Positions 1 to 10,880 of a stretch of DNA of 64,000 bases are shown piece after piece. This DNA comes from Dichetophora obliterata (lineage: Eukaryota; Arthropoda; Insecta; Diptera; Sciomyzidae). The DNA lies in the NCBI GenBank assembly GCA_963920525.1, contig OY986436.1, forward strand, positions 93,551,910 to 93,615,909, written 5' to 3'. A model generated the notes under the pieces. That model worked only from the letters and a program-made list of their open reading frames with translations, did not search any database and was not told the origin of the DNA. The position numbers were made by a program, and so were the translations under genes. Each line of letters starts with the position of its first letter. Within the stretch, counting starts at the first letter, position 1.

Positions 1-255
1 CAAAGTACGGATTATTCCATATTTTTACGCCTTCTGGGCATGGTTTTTGTTTGTTTAATTGTAAAATTTGTTAGTTTGTGTTAATTAAATGAATTTTCAA
101 AAGAATTTAGGAATCTGCATAATCTAAATAGAACTTGCATTTTCGCAGTGTTGCATTTTGTTGACGTTGTTAACACAATTCTCGACATTGTCTACATTGT
201 CGACACTTTCTACATTATTGACACCAAAATGTCGACAATTGGAGACGACGCGTCG

Positions 256-470
256 AGGAACATCACTGGTAACGCATTAAAATAAATGTTTTCTACCACA
301 TTTTAATTATGTTCATAATTACGCGTAAATTTAACTTTATCACTCCGTTTGGGACCTGGCAGGATAGAAAAGTATACATATTCTTGATCAGCATCACCTC
401 CTGAGTCGATTTTACCATGTTCGTCTGTCTGTCGACACGAAGCTGAAAATTTAAAGCTATCGTATTGAAA
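256..470 (-). repeat. DINE-1/Helentron-like fragment
   Basis: Read on the minus strand, this stretch has the series seen near the 3' side of DINE-1-type repeats in flies: a GTCTGTCTGTC-like run, a 'gactcaggaggtgatgctga' block, then 'tcaagaatatgtatact'. About 75 bp of it recurs at 2471-2547. The similarity is recalled from drosophilid repeats and was not searched. The termini are not visible. It adjoins the inverted 150-bp-class repeats at 500-950. Confidence 0.45.
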
Positions 471-499
471 TTTGGTATAGTTGTATATTCATGATGAAA

Positions 500-950
500 A
501 ACGCACTTAGCTCCCATTCAAAGTGACTTGATCAAAACAATTAAATCTCTAAAAACGCCATCCAAATTGGTTTAGTGACTTAAGATTTCGTACATAAGCT
601 TTGAATTAAATCTTACACCATATATTTGAAAATTACCTCCCTCCAATCTAACGAGACTTTATCGAATTGGTAAAATCTCTGAAAATGCCACAAAAATTAA
701 TGCAATGACTTCAGTTTTGCACATAAGCTTCTGCCTCACAAGTTCACCATATAATTTAAATTTGTGAAAACCGAATGAAAGCACGCCTACCTCCCAAACA
801 AAGTGACTATAACAAAATGGTAAAATCGCTTTAAATGCCACAAAAACTAATATGAGGACTTGAAATTTTTTACATAAGCTTTGGTCTCAAATATTCACTA
901 TATTATTTAAATTTGTCAAAGTGATACAAAGTGACGTAATCAAGCACCAT
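500..950 (-). repeat. Degenerate 150-bp-class tandem repeats
   Basis: There are about three diverged units on the minus strand. Anchors reading 'cataagct' lie at 593, 722 and 873, so the spacings are 129 and 151 bp. The reverse complement carries the same blocks as the arrays at 54727-55045 and 62455-62963: a 'tttttgtgg' block, an 'agattttacc' block, 'gtcactttgt' and 'gggaggtaggcgtg'. No coding potential is apparent. Confidence 0.65.
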
Positions 951-1536
951 AATTTTTATAAATTACACAAAAATGTGTGTAACAGCATATTTAACACTTA
1001 ATCTTCGATATCTAAAACGAGTTCTCCATTTGAGTTTGGGCAAAATTGGATGAGCCCATCCTCTACACGAAGTGACGTCATCAAACTTTGAAAACATGCA
1101 TGGGCGTCCGCAGGGGAGAAAAACGGCACTTTCCCCCCTAGGCAATAACCATTTTTTTATATCTTCATAATAAATCCAAAAAATCCATAAGTTTAAATTA
1201 AAAAATTTTAAGAGAAAATCAAAAAACTTTCTAAATTGTAAGTTGCGCTTAAACTAAGGGCTTTGAGAACTTTGTTAATAAAAACGTTGGGTGTAGTTGT
1301 AGAAGTGTAAAATTTCGCGAAACATGTATTTTGATAAGATGCATCATAATCAATCAAAAAGTGGATTTTGAATTTTTTGTAACTTATGGCTTTTCTGATT
1401 TCATTTGGCGATATGTTCATAATGTATTTAACATATTTTGAAAAGAATACAAAAATACTTTTTTTTTGGTTAATTTATAAAGAAAGCATAGCTAAAGCAC
1501 TCATTTTCAAATAGTATGTTATATCCGTTGCTGTAA

Positions 1537-1724
1537 GGCCGTGTTCAAATTACGCGTTTTAGTCGCGTTTTTTTTTTTGCAAACGCTGCTGAAAAGTATT
1601 GAATTTTGTATACATTGAAATACATTTGTTTATTTAATATTCAGTATTTGTCAGCTGCGTTTGCGAAAAAAAAATTGAGAGCGGTGTCGCAATCGCGACA
1701 AAAAAGAGTAATATAAACACGGCC
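1537..1724. mobile_element. Harbinger/Tourist-like MITE (188 bp)
   Basis: The ends are an imperfect inverted repeat starting GGCCGTGTT, and the similarity continues through a homopolymer tract to 'gcaaacgc'. The element is flanked by the 3-bp duplication TAA at 1534-1536 and 1725-1727. A 3-bp TAA duplication is typical of PIF/Harbinger MITEs. No ORF is present. Confidence 0.6.
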
Positions 1725-1826
1725 TAATAAGTTACGATACCATTTTATTTACCTTTAGCTGCGTTCCATTCTCTTCAAAATAATCCAGATTATTATTTTT
1801 TACATGCAAAGCAAAAGCAAAAAAAA

Positions 1827-1853
1827 ATAATCCTATAACAAATAGGATTATTT
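1827..1853. repeat. Perfect short hairpin
   Basis: AATAATCCTA and TAGGATTATT form a perfect 10-bp inverted repeat around a 7-nt loop. It may be part of a decayed MITE. No U-rich terminator context or gene is attached. Confidence 0.6.
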
Positions 1854-1910
1854 TTGCTATCCATATAAAATTGTGATATAGCCTTAAAAAAATTTGAAAC
1901 ACAGGTGCCG

Positions 1911-2037
1911 CACCTGTATATTTTTATGAGTTGTCATTTCATTTTTTGAATTGTTTGTTTGATATAATGACTATTAGGTAGCCATAACAGCTACCTATTT
2001 TCTCATGAGCTGCGTCCATCGAATGTTAAACAAAAGA
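1911..2037. repeat. Direct repeat A, copy 1
   Basis: About 125 bp starting 'cacctgtatatttttat' and ending 'gcgtccatcgaatgttaaa' are nearly identical to 2544-2668. It includes the small palindrome 'tagccataacagcta'. Copy 2 is joined directly to a DINE-like block, while copy 1 is preceded by unrelated sequence. Confidence 0.8.
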
Positions 2038-2470
2038 GGGGTTTTGGCAAATCCCAAAGAGTTTTGGGATACGAATGCTTGGGGATCCTTTTCGTAGTCG
2101 ATTTGCAACATGCAATAGCTTTCTTGATTCCACATTGAGGCATTCGTGGACATAAACGTTGTAATCTGAGTCGAGGCTAACATTTCTCAAATTTACGTGC
2201 GTCTTGGTGCACGTAAGTAACACAGACAGATCGTGCGGAGTGTACCATTTGATGATTATCGCGGGATTTTAATTTGTATTATTTGCTCTCGGTGGAACGC
2301 AAACAATACCCTTAATGAGTGGGGGCAAGTACTCGATGGAAGGACTCTGAACTTACTGTAACTCAAATTAAACGCCTTTTGTTTTGAATGAGTCAGTTGC
2401 TTAGAGTTGCTTTAATATGGAGTAATAACAGTGTCTGATCAATGATAAGCAGAGCCACTGCCGAACTAAT

Positions 2471-2668
2471 CATGTAACGCATTAAAATATATGTTTGGGA
2501 CGTGGCAGGATAGAAAAGTATACATATTCTTGATCAGCATCACCTGTATATTTTTATTAGTTGTCATTTCATTTTTTGAATTGTTTGTTTGATATAATGA
2601 CTATTAGGTAGCCATGACAGCTACTTATTTTCTCACGAGCTGCGTCCATCGAATGTTAAAGAAAAGAA
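2471..2668. repeat. DINE-like block joined to direct repeat A, copy 2
   Basis: Bases 2471-2547 repeat parts of 285-390 ('ggcaggatagaaaagtatac' and neighbours). Bases 2544-2668 repeat 1911-2037. The pair behaves as two modules of one dispersed repeat family. There is no coding capacity. Confidence 0.65.
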
Positions 2669-2689
2669 AACAAAACAAACCGCGTGTGT

Positions 2690-3118
2690 CACACACATTA
2701 GACGCATTCAGCGGAGCCAATAATTGCACTTAAATTATTTATGTAATTGCATAATATTAATAATTAAATTATATAATTTACAATTTTTCTGACGTTTAGA
2801 GTAGAACACATTCTGAGAGAAACATCGTTCACTAAGGTATCGCTACCATAACAGCTCACAACAGTTTTGAATGACACACGTTCTCATGACACCTTATAGT
2901 TATTGTATCATGATTGCTAGTTTGAATTTAATTTTGACTGCAACGGTTAGTGCCTTCTACGTGTCGTTTTTTTGTCGTTCCTTTGAGAAAATTTGTTTTC
3001 GCGATTATATTAAGGCGAAATGAACGCAGCTTTTGTTTCACAAAAACTTTTCAATACGGATTCTTTTTTTACTTTTCATATGTTAAGAAAACGTATGAAC
3101 CCCAAAACACATCTAATA
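2690..3118. other. Unassigned AT-rich sequence
   Basis: I see no gene or clear repeat here. The stretch ends at the TA target of the Tc1-like element that starts at 3121. Confidence 0.5.
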
Positions 3119-3788
3119 TACAGAAGCGGACAAAATTATTCACACATATTGCATACTAAAATTTCCCACTTTACATCTTGAAATCGTTAGAAAATACACT
3201 AATACTATGTTAATACAAAATATGTATTCTTTCATTACATATCTAAATACAGTAATAAATTTACAAAAACATGTACAAGAAAATTTAATAAAATGTAAAA
3301 CAAGTCATACGTGAGTAGGGACAAAATTATGCACACAAAGCATGTTTTTCAAAACTTAAACTGATTTTACTTTGTAACAAAGCAACTTATACTTTCGGAA
3401 AAGGGCCGTTATGAATGCGAGTATTCCAAATTCCACTTATTAAGTAGGTTTACTTTTTTGGGTTTGGCGTGTGAGTTGTTAAAAATTGATCTGGAGTTGA
3501 AAATGGGTCGGAAACAAAAAGAAACAAGTGAAGCTAAAAAAAAGTTAGTTCTACATCTGCACAATGAATATAAATCAAGTGCAGAAATCGGCTAAAAATA
3601 AATTTGAAGCCGTTTTACTATTTATAGTATAATAAAGCGGTTTGAAGCAAAGGGAACTCCTCAAATCCGACCTCATACCGGTAGACAATGCAAACTAACC
3701 TAAACAGATCAGGTGGGTCTGTTCCGGTGAAGTAATGATTCACCAAAGAGCGCTGGCCTTTAGCTGCAAATCTTGGTAAGTCCTGCTA

Positions 3789-3836
3789 TTGTTTGCATAT
3801 AACTTTCGGGCGATTGGTGCTCGGCTTATATGCAAA
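3789..3836. repeat. 12-bp perfect hairpin inside the Tc1-like element
   Basis: GTTTGCATATAA and TTATATGCAAAC pair perfectly around a loop of about 23 nt. The words 'gcaaatctt' at about 3768 and 3929 suggest that a small insertion of about 160 bp interrupts the Tc1 coding region here, but I cannot fix its ends. Confidence 0.45.
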
Positions 3837-4492
3837 CGGAGGAAAACCAAATAAGAGCAAAAACACCAAGTAATTAGTTAACTTAGATTAGATGTACTAT
3901 GTTTATTTCTTACGTTTTGTTTGTTAGGCAAATCTTCAATAGGTGAAATTTACCATGGCTGCTTCTTACTGCATGAAGTGCATATACAGGAACGTTAAAG
4001 AAAACATAATTTATGCTGCTGACAATCAATAAGTGATTGCATGCTGATATTCAATAAGTGATTAATTGATTCCAATTTGGAAGAAATACATAAACGATAT
4101 CAAATTAAACGCGGTTTTACAAAATGAAGTGTAATACTTTCGGAAATCAATTTGTGTTAAAAGTAAAAAGCGTCGGAGAAGCCGATCGAGCGACTCGATC
4201 GATACTGGATCGAAGCCGATCGATACTGGAACGAGTCGATAAAGTAGCAAGTAAATCTATTACTTTCTTTAACCTTTAGGGTTGAGGCCAATACAAACTA
4301 CCTTTGATGAGTAAAAAATAATAAGAAAAACTAAAAAAAAAAACCAAAAAATTATTTTAACTAGTGTCCGACCGATTTTGGCCGAAACCGTAACCGAATA
4401 TTCGGCCATTTTATAATATTCGGCCGAAACCGAAACCAAAACTGGTTATTAATATGAAAATATAAGTTTTTACAAATAGTTTTTTTTTATTA

Positions 4493-5779
4493 TTGGGGGT
4501 TGGAAATAATTTTAAAGGTTTTTTTTCGGTTTTTGAGCATTTATTTAGAAACAAAGGTACAATGTATATTATTCAAAGTATTGTCCATCGTTAGCTACAA
4601 CATTTTCCCATCTTTCTGGCAGCATATGGATTCCGCGCCGGAAGAACGATTCGTCTTTTGAGGCAATCCACGAATCGACCCATTTTTTGGTATCCTCGTA
4701 AGAAGTGAAGCGCTGCTCAGCCAAGCCATGCGTCATCGATCTGAATAGGTGGTAGTCGGAAGGGGCTATGTCTGGGCTATAAGCCGGGTGGGGTAGCACA
4801 TCCCAATTCAGCGCCTCCAACGTTTCCTTGACGGTTCTTGCAACATGTGGCCGTGCGTTGTCATGTTGAAAAACCACTTTGTCGTGTCTTTTGGCATATT
4901 CCGGCCGTTTAACCTTTAATGCTCGGCTCAATTGCATCAATTGTTGTTGGTAGCATTCCCCAGTGATGGTTTCGTTAGGTTTTAGCAGCTCATAGTACAC
5001 GACACCCTTCTGATCCCACCAAATACACAGCATATGCTTGGCGCCATGAATATTCGGCTTGGCCCTCGATGTTGATGCATGGCCGGGTGGTCCCCACGAT
5101 TTTTTTCGCTTAGGATTATCGTAATGGATCCACTTTTCATCGCCAGTGACAATACGATGCAAAAAACTCTTCCTTTTATGCCGTTGAAGCAGTTGTTCGC
5201 ACATGCAAAATCGCCGTTCAACGTCTCTCGGCTTCAACTGGTACGGCACCCGATTTCCTTGCTTTTGAATCATTCCCATGGCCTTCAAGCGTTTGCCGAC
5301 CGTTGATAAGTCGTCTCCCAATGATTCTGGCAATTCTTGAAGGGTTTGACACGGGTCTTCATCGAGCGAAGCCTCCAATTCCTCATCTTCAAACTTTTTC
5401 GGCTGGCCCGGACGCTCTTTGTCTTCCGTATCAAAATCACCACTTTTAAACCGACGGAACCAGTACTCACAAGTAGAAATCGATGGAGCATAGTCCCCGT
5501 AAGCCTCAGTAAGCGTGCGTTGTGCTTCAACCGCTTTTTTCTTCAAATGGAAGCACAAAAGTAAACCTTCCCGCAAATTGCGTTTTGTTGGAACGAAAGT
5601 CGACATGTTCACAGAGAAAAAAATATATGTTGTTTACACTTCAGTGGAATGACACATACTGAAAAATGAAGCTTAGACAATGTGCTTTGAAATGAATATA
5701 GTCACAGGTGTGCCCGATGCGATCTATTGATAGTTACGCCATCTCTTAGAAAACCTTTAAAACTAATTCCAACCCCCAA
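4493..5779 (-). mobile_element. Full-length mariner element (1287 bp)
   Basis: The ends are inverted repeats of about 28 bp starting TTGGGGGTTGGAA, with a TA duplication at 4491-4492 and 5780-5781. The length matches the roughly 1.29-kb size of Mos1-type mariners. One uninterrupted transposase ORF fills the interior on the minus strand. The two inverted repeats differ at only a few internal positions. The element is nested in a hAT element that is itself nested in a Tc1-like element, so it is the youngest layer. Confidence 0.95.
4569..5606 (-). CDS. Mariner transposase (Mos1-like, D,D34D), apparently intact
   Basis: This is a cut-and-paste transposase that binds the mariner TIRs and catalyses DNA cleavage and strand transfer in the nucleus. 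From the ATG at 5606 it encodes 345 residues with no stop or frameshift, the same length as Mos1. An in-frame GTG lies two codons upstream, but the ATG fits the family start (MSTFVP...). The N-terminal half holds the paired helix-turn-helix DNA-binding region (residues 1-115 or so). The catalytic triad is D156 in 'VTGDEKWI', D249 in 'VFQHDNARPH' and D284 in 'YSPDIAPSDYHLF', with 34 residues between the last two. These are the positions used by Mos1. The linker motif usually written WVPHEL reads RVPYQL here (residues 119-124), a notable departure that could affect dimer or linker function. Whether the enzyme is active is unknown. Confidence 0.95.
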   Translation of the reverse strand: MSTFVPTKRNLREGLLLCFHLKKKAVEAQRTLTEAYGDYAPSISTCEYWFRRFKSGDFDTEDKERPGQPKKFEDEELEASLDEDPCQTLQELPESLGDDLSTVGKRLKAMGMIQKQGNRVPYQLKPRDVERRFCMCEQLLQRHKRKSFLHRIVTGDEKWIHYDNPKRKKSWGPPGHASTSRAKPNIHGAKHMLCIWWDQKGVVYYELLKPNETITGECYQQQLMQLSRALKVKRPEYAKRHDKVVFQHDNARPHVARTVKETLEALNWDVLPHPAYSPDIAPSDYHLFRSMTHGLAEQRFTSYEDTKKWVDSWIASKDESFFRRGIHMLPERWENVVANDGQYFE

Positions 5780-7481
5780 TAAAAGGAAACAAAAGTACTT
5801 TCATACACATATGAAAAAAATATAATATAAAAAAATTATTATTTTAATACTAAATTTGTAATAACTAATTAAAGTTTACTATAATAATAAATGTGATAAT
5901 ATTTTATTTTTTATTACAAAAGCATTGCATAATTCATATCTTCAGTACACAGTCAAAATAGTATGCACCTACAATATACATTTTTATAGAACTACAAAAA
6001 AAAAGTATTTTTGTTTTTTTTTTCAAAGGTTTAGTATTATGAAAATAAAAATATTTTGTTTTCTTTTCCTTTATTCCACACACACGGAATTCATTCGGAA
6101 GTTTAATTATCATTTTTTGGCTTCAGTACCTATAAAACTTTAAGATTTATTGCAATAAAGATGATAGAATCGAAAATAATAGTATCGAACGCATAAAATT
6201 AACCAAAATGTTATGCGTTAACACGAGAAATCAAATTATAGACGAAATAATAATTTTTGTTTTGTGCAATGCGTTGTAAATATTTTTATATTTGAATTAA
6301 ATGACTGATGCAAGAAGTTTTTACCAAAAGTTTCGGCTAGTTTCAGCTATTCGGCCTCAATATGATCGAAACTGACAAAAATGGCCGAAACTGGCCGTAA
6401 CCGAAACCAAATATTCGGTCGGACACTAATTTTAACACAGGTTGCAGCAGAGGTTCAAGAAAAAAATTTATAAAGCAATTTATCCGAAAACGGTTGAGAG
6501 GGCCAAAAAACGTGCCAGTTATAGTTCGCGATTGGCGGGAAAAAAACCTGTTATCAGCAAAGCCAATAAGAAAAAGAGGCTAGATTTCGCAAAGGTATAT
6601 AAAGATAAGCAACTTGATTTCTGGAGCAACGTATTCTTCAGCGATGAGAGTAATTTTAACATATTTCAATCGGATGGAAGGATTCGAGCCTGGTTAAAAC
6701 CCGACACAGACCTCAAATAATTAATACAATTGGTACAGTGAAACATGGTGGTGAGGGATTCATTGGTTGGGGGTTTATGTTAGCGGTTTATTTGGGAGAT
6801 CTTGTATTTATTGACGGTATTATGGACAAATCAGTTTACCTCAATATTTTAAAGAAAAATTTAGTAAAATGTGCGCGGAATCTGAGCTTTGTTAACAACT
6901 TTTATTTCCAACAAGATAATGATCTCAAGCATGCAGACCACGAGGTGCGTATGAGTATCATACATGAAGCGCTTCGCATTCTCCCAACACCACCACAATT
7001 TTCAGCCTTAAACCCATCGAAAATTTGTGGGATGAAGTTGAGAGGCGTATCGCTAAAAGTAAAATAACCAGCAAAGCCCAACTAAAACAAGTGCTCCAAT
7101 AGGAATGGAAGAGTTTGGATGAAAGTGTGACTAAAAAATTGGTTCACTCCTTTCAAAATAGATTCAACGAAGTTATCAAGCAAAAAGCTATGTCAACTAT
7201 ATAATAATATTTTACTGAACCTAATATTTTTTGTGAAAATGGAATGTGTGAATAATTGTGTCCCTTTGAAATCTGAAGATGCTTATGTTTAATGTTATTT
7301 TTTATTTCATTTAAAACAATTCTGCTTACTTTTTGTTATTTTAATATAAAAAACAAAGACATTAGTTTCTTCTAAAATACAATTTTTGAAACATTAGTCT
7401 ATTTTTAATATATACCTATTTTTTAATTTTTAATTAAATGGAAAAATGGGTGCTGTGTGAATAATTTTGTCCACCTCAGTA

Positions 7482-8030
7482 CATGTACCTCTTTATTTAT
7501 TTATTCATACGTTTTGAATTAAAAAAATTAATGTTTTAAATCATTCAGATAATAGGTATATTTTCTTACTCGGTAGTAGGAACTTTGCAAGCTGCTAAAA
7601 CTGATTCATGATGGAAAAAGAAATAAGTAGATTTGAGTGAATACGGTGTGTGATCCGGTGAAAAATATCTCCAAGATGAACTGATGACTCTGGCATACCC
7701 TTATCTCAAAAATGTTTATCTCAGTTTTACTGAATGAATCCAAATCAAATAATTTTTGTCACCAATCAAACTGTGTTTATACAAATATTTAAATCTAAAA
7801 TAAAAAATGCATTTACCGATGTCTTTGTTATAAAAATAATGGGCTCCGTAACTGCGTTTTATTTAAGAGGTTTAATGGTAAAAAGGACACGTCAGAATAC
7901 GTATTCATTATAACGAAAATTAAACCAAAGTGCTGGCAAACAGAACTTTTAAATGCATACAAATGTTTACCCATAAATTTTTAATTGTTTTGGTAGAATG
8001 CGTTTATAGTGTTAATCTGGTTTTACTGCA
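7482..8030. other. Unassigned AT-rich sequence
   Basis: I see no gene or repeat here. It separates the Tc1-like element from the hAT pseudogene. Confidence 0.5.
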
Positions 8031-8034
8031 AATC

Positions 8035-9060
8035 ATTAAAATTCTTTGTAATCTTCACCTTGTAATCTGATTAGAAAAGCCTGGTTATCAGAAAGCAAAT
8101 TTTCATACACTGAAAAGCTGCGTTCAATGGCTAGTGAAGTTATTGGCGCATATGTGAAATAAGGAAAGTCATTAGTTAACAAATCATTCGAAAATTCTTC
8201 TATTCCTCCTTCTTCACTGTTAAGAATTTCGCGGTTTTTTCCAATACACTTTTAATTTTATTTTGTATATAAAAATCACCTGCATTTTTAAGTTTTGCAT
8301 CTTAAGTTTCACAACATTGACCGAATCATAAGGAGATCATCCTGAAGCTTCTAGTTTAGTAATGGAATCAGAAAGAGTCCCAAAATTGGTCTTTATATAA
8401 ATAAAATAATTTTGTACATAACAACTCTTAGGACTTTGATATTGAATCTTCGGGATTTTAATCCATTACAAAGCTCTTTATAGTTTCGAAATGCTCGCAA
8501 TAATAATATGCTGCTTTTAGCCACTTTCCCCATCTGGTCAGTACGGGCTGAGGCACACCAGGTGCCTTTTCTCGGAATAACTGAATACGTGAAGGACATT
8601 TTACAAAAATTTTTTAACATTTGATATGAATTGGTTCGCGATCGGGAAATGTTTCCTAATTTCTTCAGTCACTCTATTAAGTCCATGAGCCACGCAACTG
8701 ACATGTATCGTTTTGGTGTATATGATTTGAATGCCACTTCCAGCCTTCATCATGTATAGCGCAGCGTCACTTTAAATAGCAACACATTGTCGTGTCTTAT
8801 ATCTAGAGGCCACAATATATGAAGAGATTTATCAAAAAGTTTTGCCATAGATGAAGGATTAGCTCTTTCAAGAACTTCCGAAATAAGTCGGAAGTAAGTC
8901 TTCTTCAAGTGGTTCTATGACGTCCGTCGTTTCGTCAATTGAAACCCAAATCTTTTTATTTTCAGCATGAGTTCCGATTTTCTGAAGTGGTTCTTTGTAG
9001 CATTGAGCATCATAGCACTTTCTACACTCAAAGAAATATTCTTGGGAAAATTGATACATA
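8035..9060 (-). pseudogene. hAT transposase pseudogene (lineage 1)
   Basis: Read right to left, the fragments follow the order of an insect hAT transposase. 'KKIWVSIDETTD' at about 8930-8960 carries the first catalytic aspartate. Next come 'LFDKSLHILWP' and 'RHDNVLLF' at about 8770-8850, then 'VSCVAHGLNRVTEEIRKHFP' near 8650-8710. 'LTRWGKWLKAAYYY' follows at about 8500-8550. The C-terminal dimerisation block 'YFTYAPITSLAIERSFSVYE' is at about 8110-8170, with the stop near 8037. Several frameshifts and stops separate the pieces. The N-terminal part, including the BED finger, is missing or unrecognisable, although weakly similar sequence may run to about 9580. Confidence 0.8.
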
Positions 9061-9061
9061 A

Positions 9062-9830
9062 CTTTATTAATCCCTTACAAAACCAAATTGTCCAATCAAT
9101 TCAATTTTATCAATAATGCATTATTTTTAGTCAATCATTAGAAACTTTATCCATTTGATTAAAAACAGCAACAAATTCAATGCGTTGTTTTAAAGAAATT
9201 GTTTTACTAGCTTGAAATATAAGTTTGTTAACTTGATTTAAGCTTGTTCACGCTGACAAACTCGTCAATATATAAGGAATAAATTTTCATCATTTTAATA
9301 AATAATTTTAAGAAATTAAAGTAGTTGGCTTGATAAATAGATTTGTTACACAGAAGAAATAATTAATGTAATTGATGATCGATTGAGTCAAGTGTACAAA
9401 ATTTCCATTTCATAATGATAAAATGGATTATCAATTTCAAAAAACCTTTAATCACGACAACAGAAAGAAATGCTTGGTATTTCGGTAGCGTCATTTGCCT
9501 TTTTAAATCAAGTACAAAATAAAGTTTAAGAGATAAAATTCGGGAAAGCTTAAAAGTCCAGTGCAATTTTTTGAGTGTATGGAAGCTAATTAGCCTTTTA
9601 TATTATTATACCAACCGGAAATATGATCTTGTTAAATAAATTGTTCTGGGTTTCAAGTGCACCAATTTTGCCGTAATATAACTTCGCCATATGAGGAACT
9701 TCTACATTTTTGGCTGAGTTTCTAAATGCATTTATCATTAGCGGTGTCAAGAAATTGAGTTCTTTTCCAATGAATTCGGCAGGAGTTTTGGTTATTTATT
9801 TATTTGCATTACATTATTATTTGTTCAGAT
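9062..9830. other. Unassigned sequence, possibly the decayed 5' part of the hAT element
   Basis: A minus-strand open stretch at 9363-9566 is in the right place for the N-terminal part of the neighbouring hAT transposase, but I cannot match it. No TIR is visible. Confidence 0.35.
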
Positions 9831-9831
9831 T

Positions 9832-9942
9832 ATGCTATTCGTTATTAGTGCTATTCACACTATAGCAATTCACAATGTGAACAGCAATGTTGACAATACT
9901 GTGCTTTATAATAATGTTAACAGATATAATAACGAATAGCAT
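9832..9942. mobile_element. Small foldback/MITE (111 bp)
   Basis: ATGCTATTCGTTATTA at 9832-9847 and its perfect reverse complement at 9927-9942 form 16-bp inverted ends. The interior is low-complexity and has no ORF. No clear target duplication is visible. Confidence 0.6.
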
Positions 9943-9949
9943 GGATAAT

Positions 9950-10880
9950 ATCAACCTTTGTGAATTCCATAATTATATTTATAAGTAATGTGCTTATTAT
10001 ATATAAAATCTAATGTGTTTATTACATATATATGAAATGTAATAAAATCTTTTTATCAGACAAAAAACATTTTAGTATTAAGCATAGTACTCTGTTCAGT
10101 TTGTAATGGCGCTTGTCGCAATAATTTATTGTTTCCGTATATTAAATTAGTTTTATTATTGCAAAAGCACTTGTTTCGATACTTCCGTCTGTTGTGCCAT
10201 CTATTTGTCAAAAAAAAAACATAACTCAGTATAAAGCTCATTGCTACATACGTATATTTACTTCCAAACTTTTATCAATTCTCTTTTTTCAACGGAAATA
10301 GTCGGCCATTGCCAACTCTTTTGGTACATGTGCCTTCTGGCTCATCAAAATAAAATTTCTCGATCTTTTCCTATCTGGCTACGTAAGGCGAAAGATCAAT
10401 TCTTCTAAAGTGCGCTACTATATTGCACTAAGTGTAAATATATTAAAGTTAATATTAATAAGTTTTTGTAACTAAATCATCGTTAATAAGTTGCTAGCAC
10501 AAAAATTGGAAATAAGTTGGGAATCTGAAAATTCTTCATGTAAGTGTTGATATAAATTTTCTTTATTTATATAAGAGAACAAGTTCTCTTTTTGTATTGC
10601 AAACATAGAGTTGCACAAAGGTTTTCTTCTAACTTTACTTATTTCTATTAAACAAATTTCTAGATAAACTCTGAATCTTAGTTTGAAGAAGTTTATTAAA
10701 ATTCCCTATTTTCTTTTTATCATTCTGATGCCAATCCAACTAAGGGTAAATAATAATTCATTAAAATTTTAATTTTTCTACATAACTAATTAGTTTGATT
10801 ATGTAGATTGGCACCTAGTTTATGGTTCATAAAAATTTCTCGCAAGATATAATTTTCATATCGTTTATTTGAGACACAAT
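9950..10880. other. Unassigned AT-rich sequence
   Basis: No gene or clear repeat is visible. Confidence 0.4.

Larger units (their letters stand above)
4362..6428. mobile_element. Non-autonomous hAT element carrying a mariner
   Basis: The ends are inverted copies of TAGTGTCCGACCGA followed by repeated 'ggccgaaacc' and 'aatattcgg' words. The flanks are a perfect 8-bp duplication, ATTTTAAC, at 4354-4361 and 6429-6436. An 8-bp duplication and TAGTG ends fit hAT. Once the 1287-bp mariner and its TA duplication are removed, about 780 bp remain with no transposase, so this is a non-autonomous copy. It sits inside the Tc1-like element. Confidence 0.85.
3504..7203 (+). pseudogene. Tc1-like transposase pseudogene, split by the nested hAT element
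   Basis: The N-terminal remnant starts with an ATG at 3504 (MGRKQKE...) and reaches a stop after about 30 codons. Helix-turn-helix-like pieces follow to about 3700 (e.g. 'IKRFEAKGTPQIRPHTG'). The catalytic half resumes after the hAT insertion. Positions 6442-6720 read 'SKANKKKRLDFAKVYKDK' and 'FFSDESNFN', giving the first acidic residue. Positions 6738-7067 read 'KHGGEGFIGWGFM', 'FIDGIMDKSVYLNILK' and 'FYFQQDNDLKH', giving the second. A frameshift lies near 6715. A one-base loss near 7017 destroys the NPIENLW-type motif that carries the last glutamate. The C-terminus ends at about 7203. The family match is firm and the gene is dead. Confidence 0.85.
3121..7479 (+). mobile_element. Tc1-like element with IR/DR ends, interrupted by younger insertions
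   Basis: The outer ends are inverted copies of a motif like 'gcggacaaaattattcacac' (from 3126; reverse complement ending at 7475), flanked by TA at 3119-3120 and 7480-7481. A second inner copy of the same motif lies at about 3317-3336, with its inverted partner at 7245-7266. This is the IR/DR arrangement of some Tc1 lineages such as Minos and Sleeping Beauty. The interior holds a broken transposase plus a 2.07-kb hAT element at 4362-6428. Without the hAT insertion the copy would be about 2.3 kb, still longer than usual, so another insertion near 3.78-4.35 kb is likely. Confidence 0.85.
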
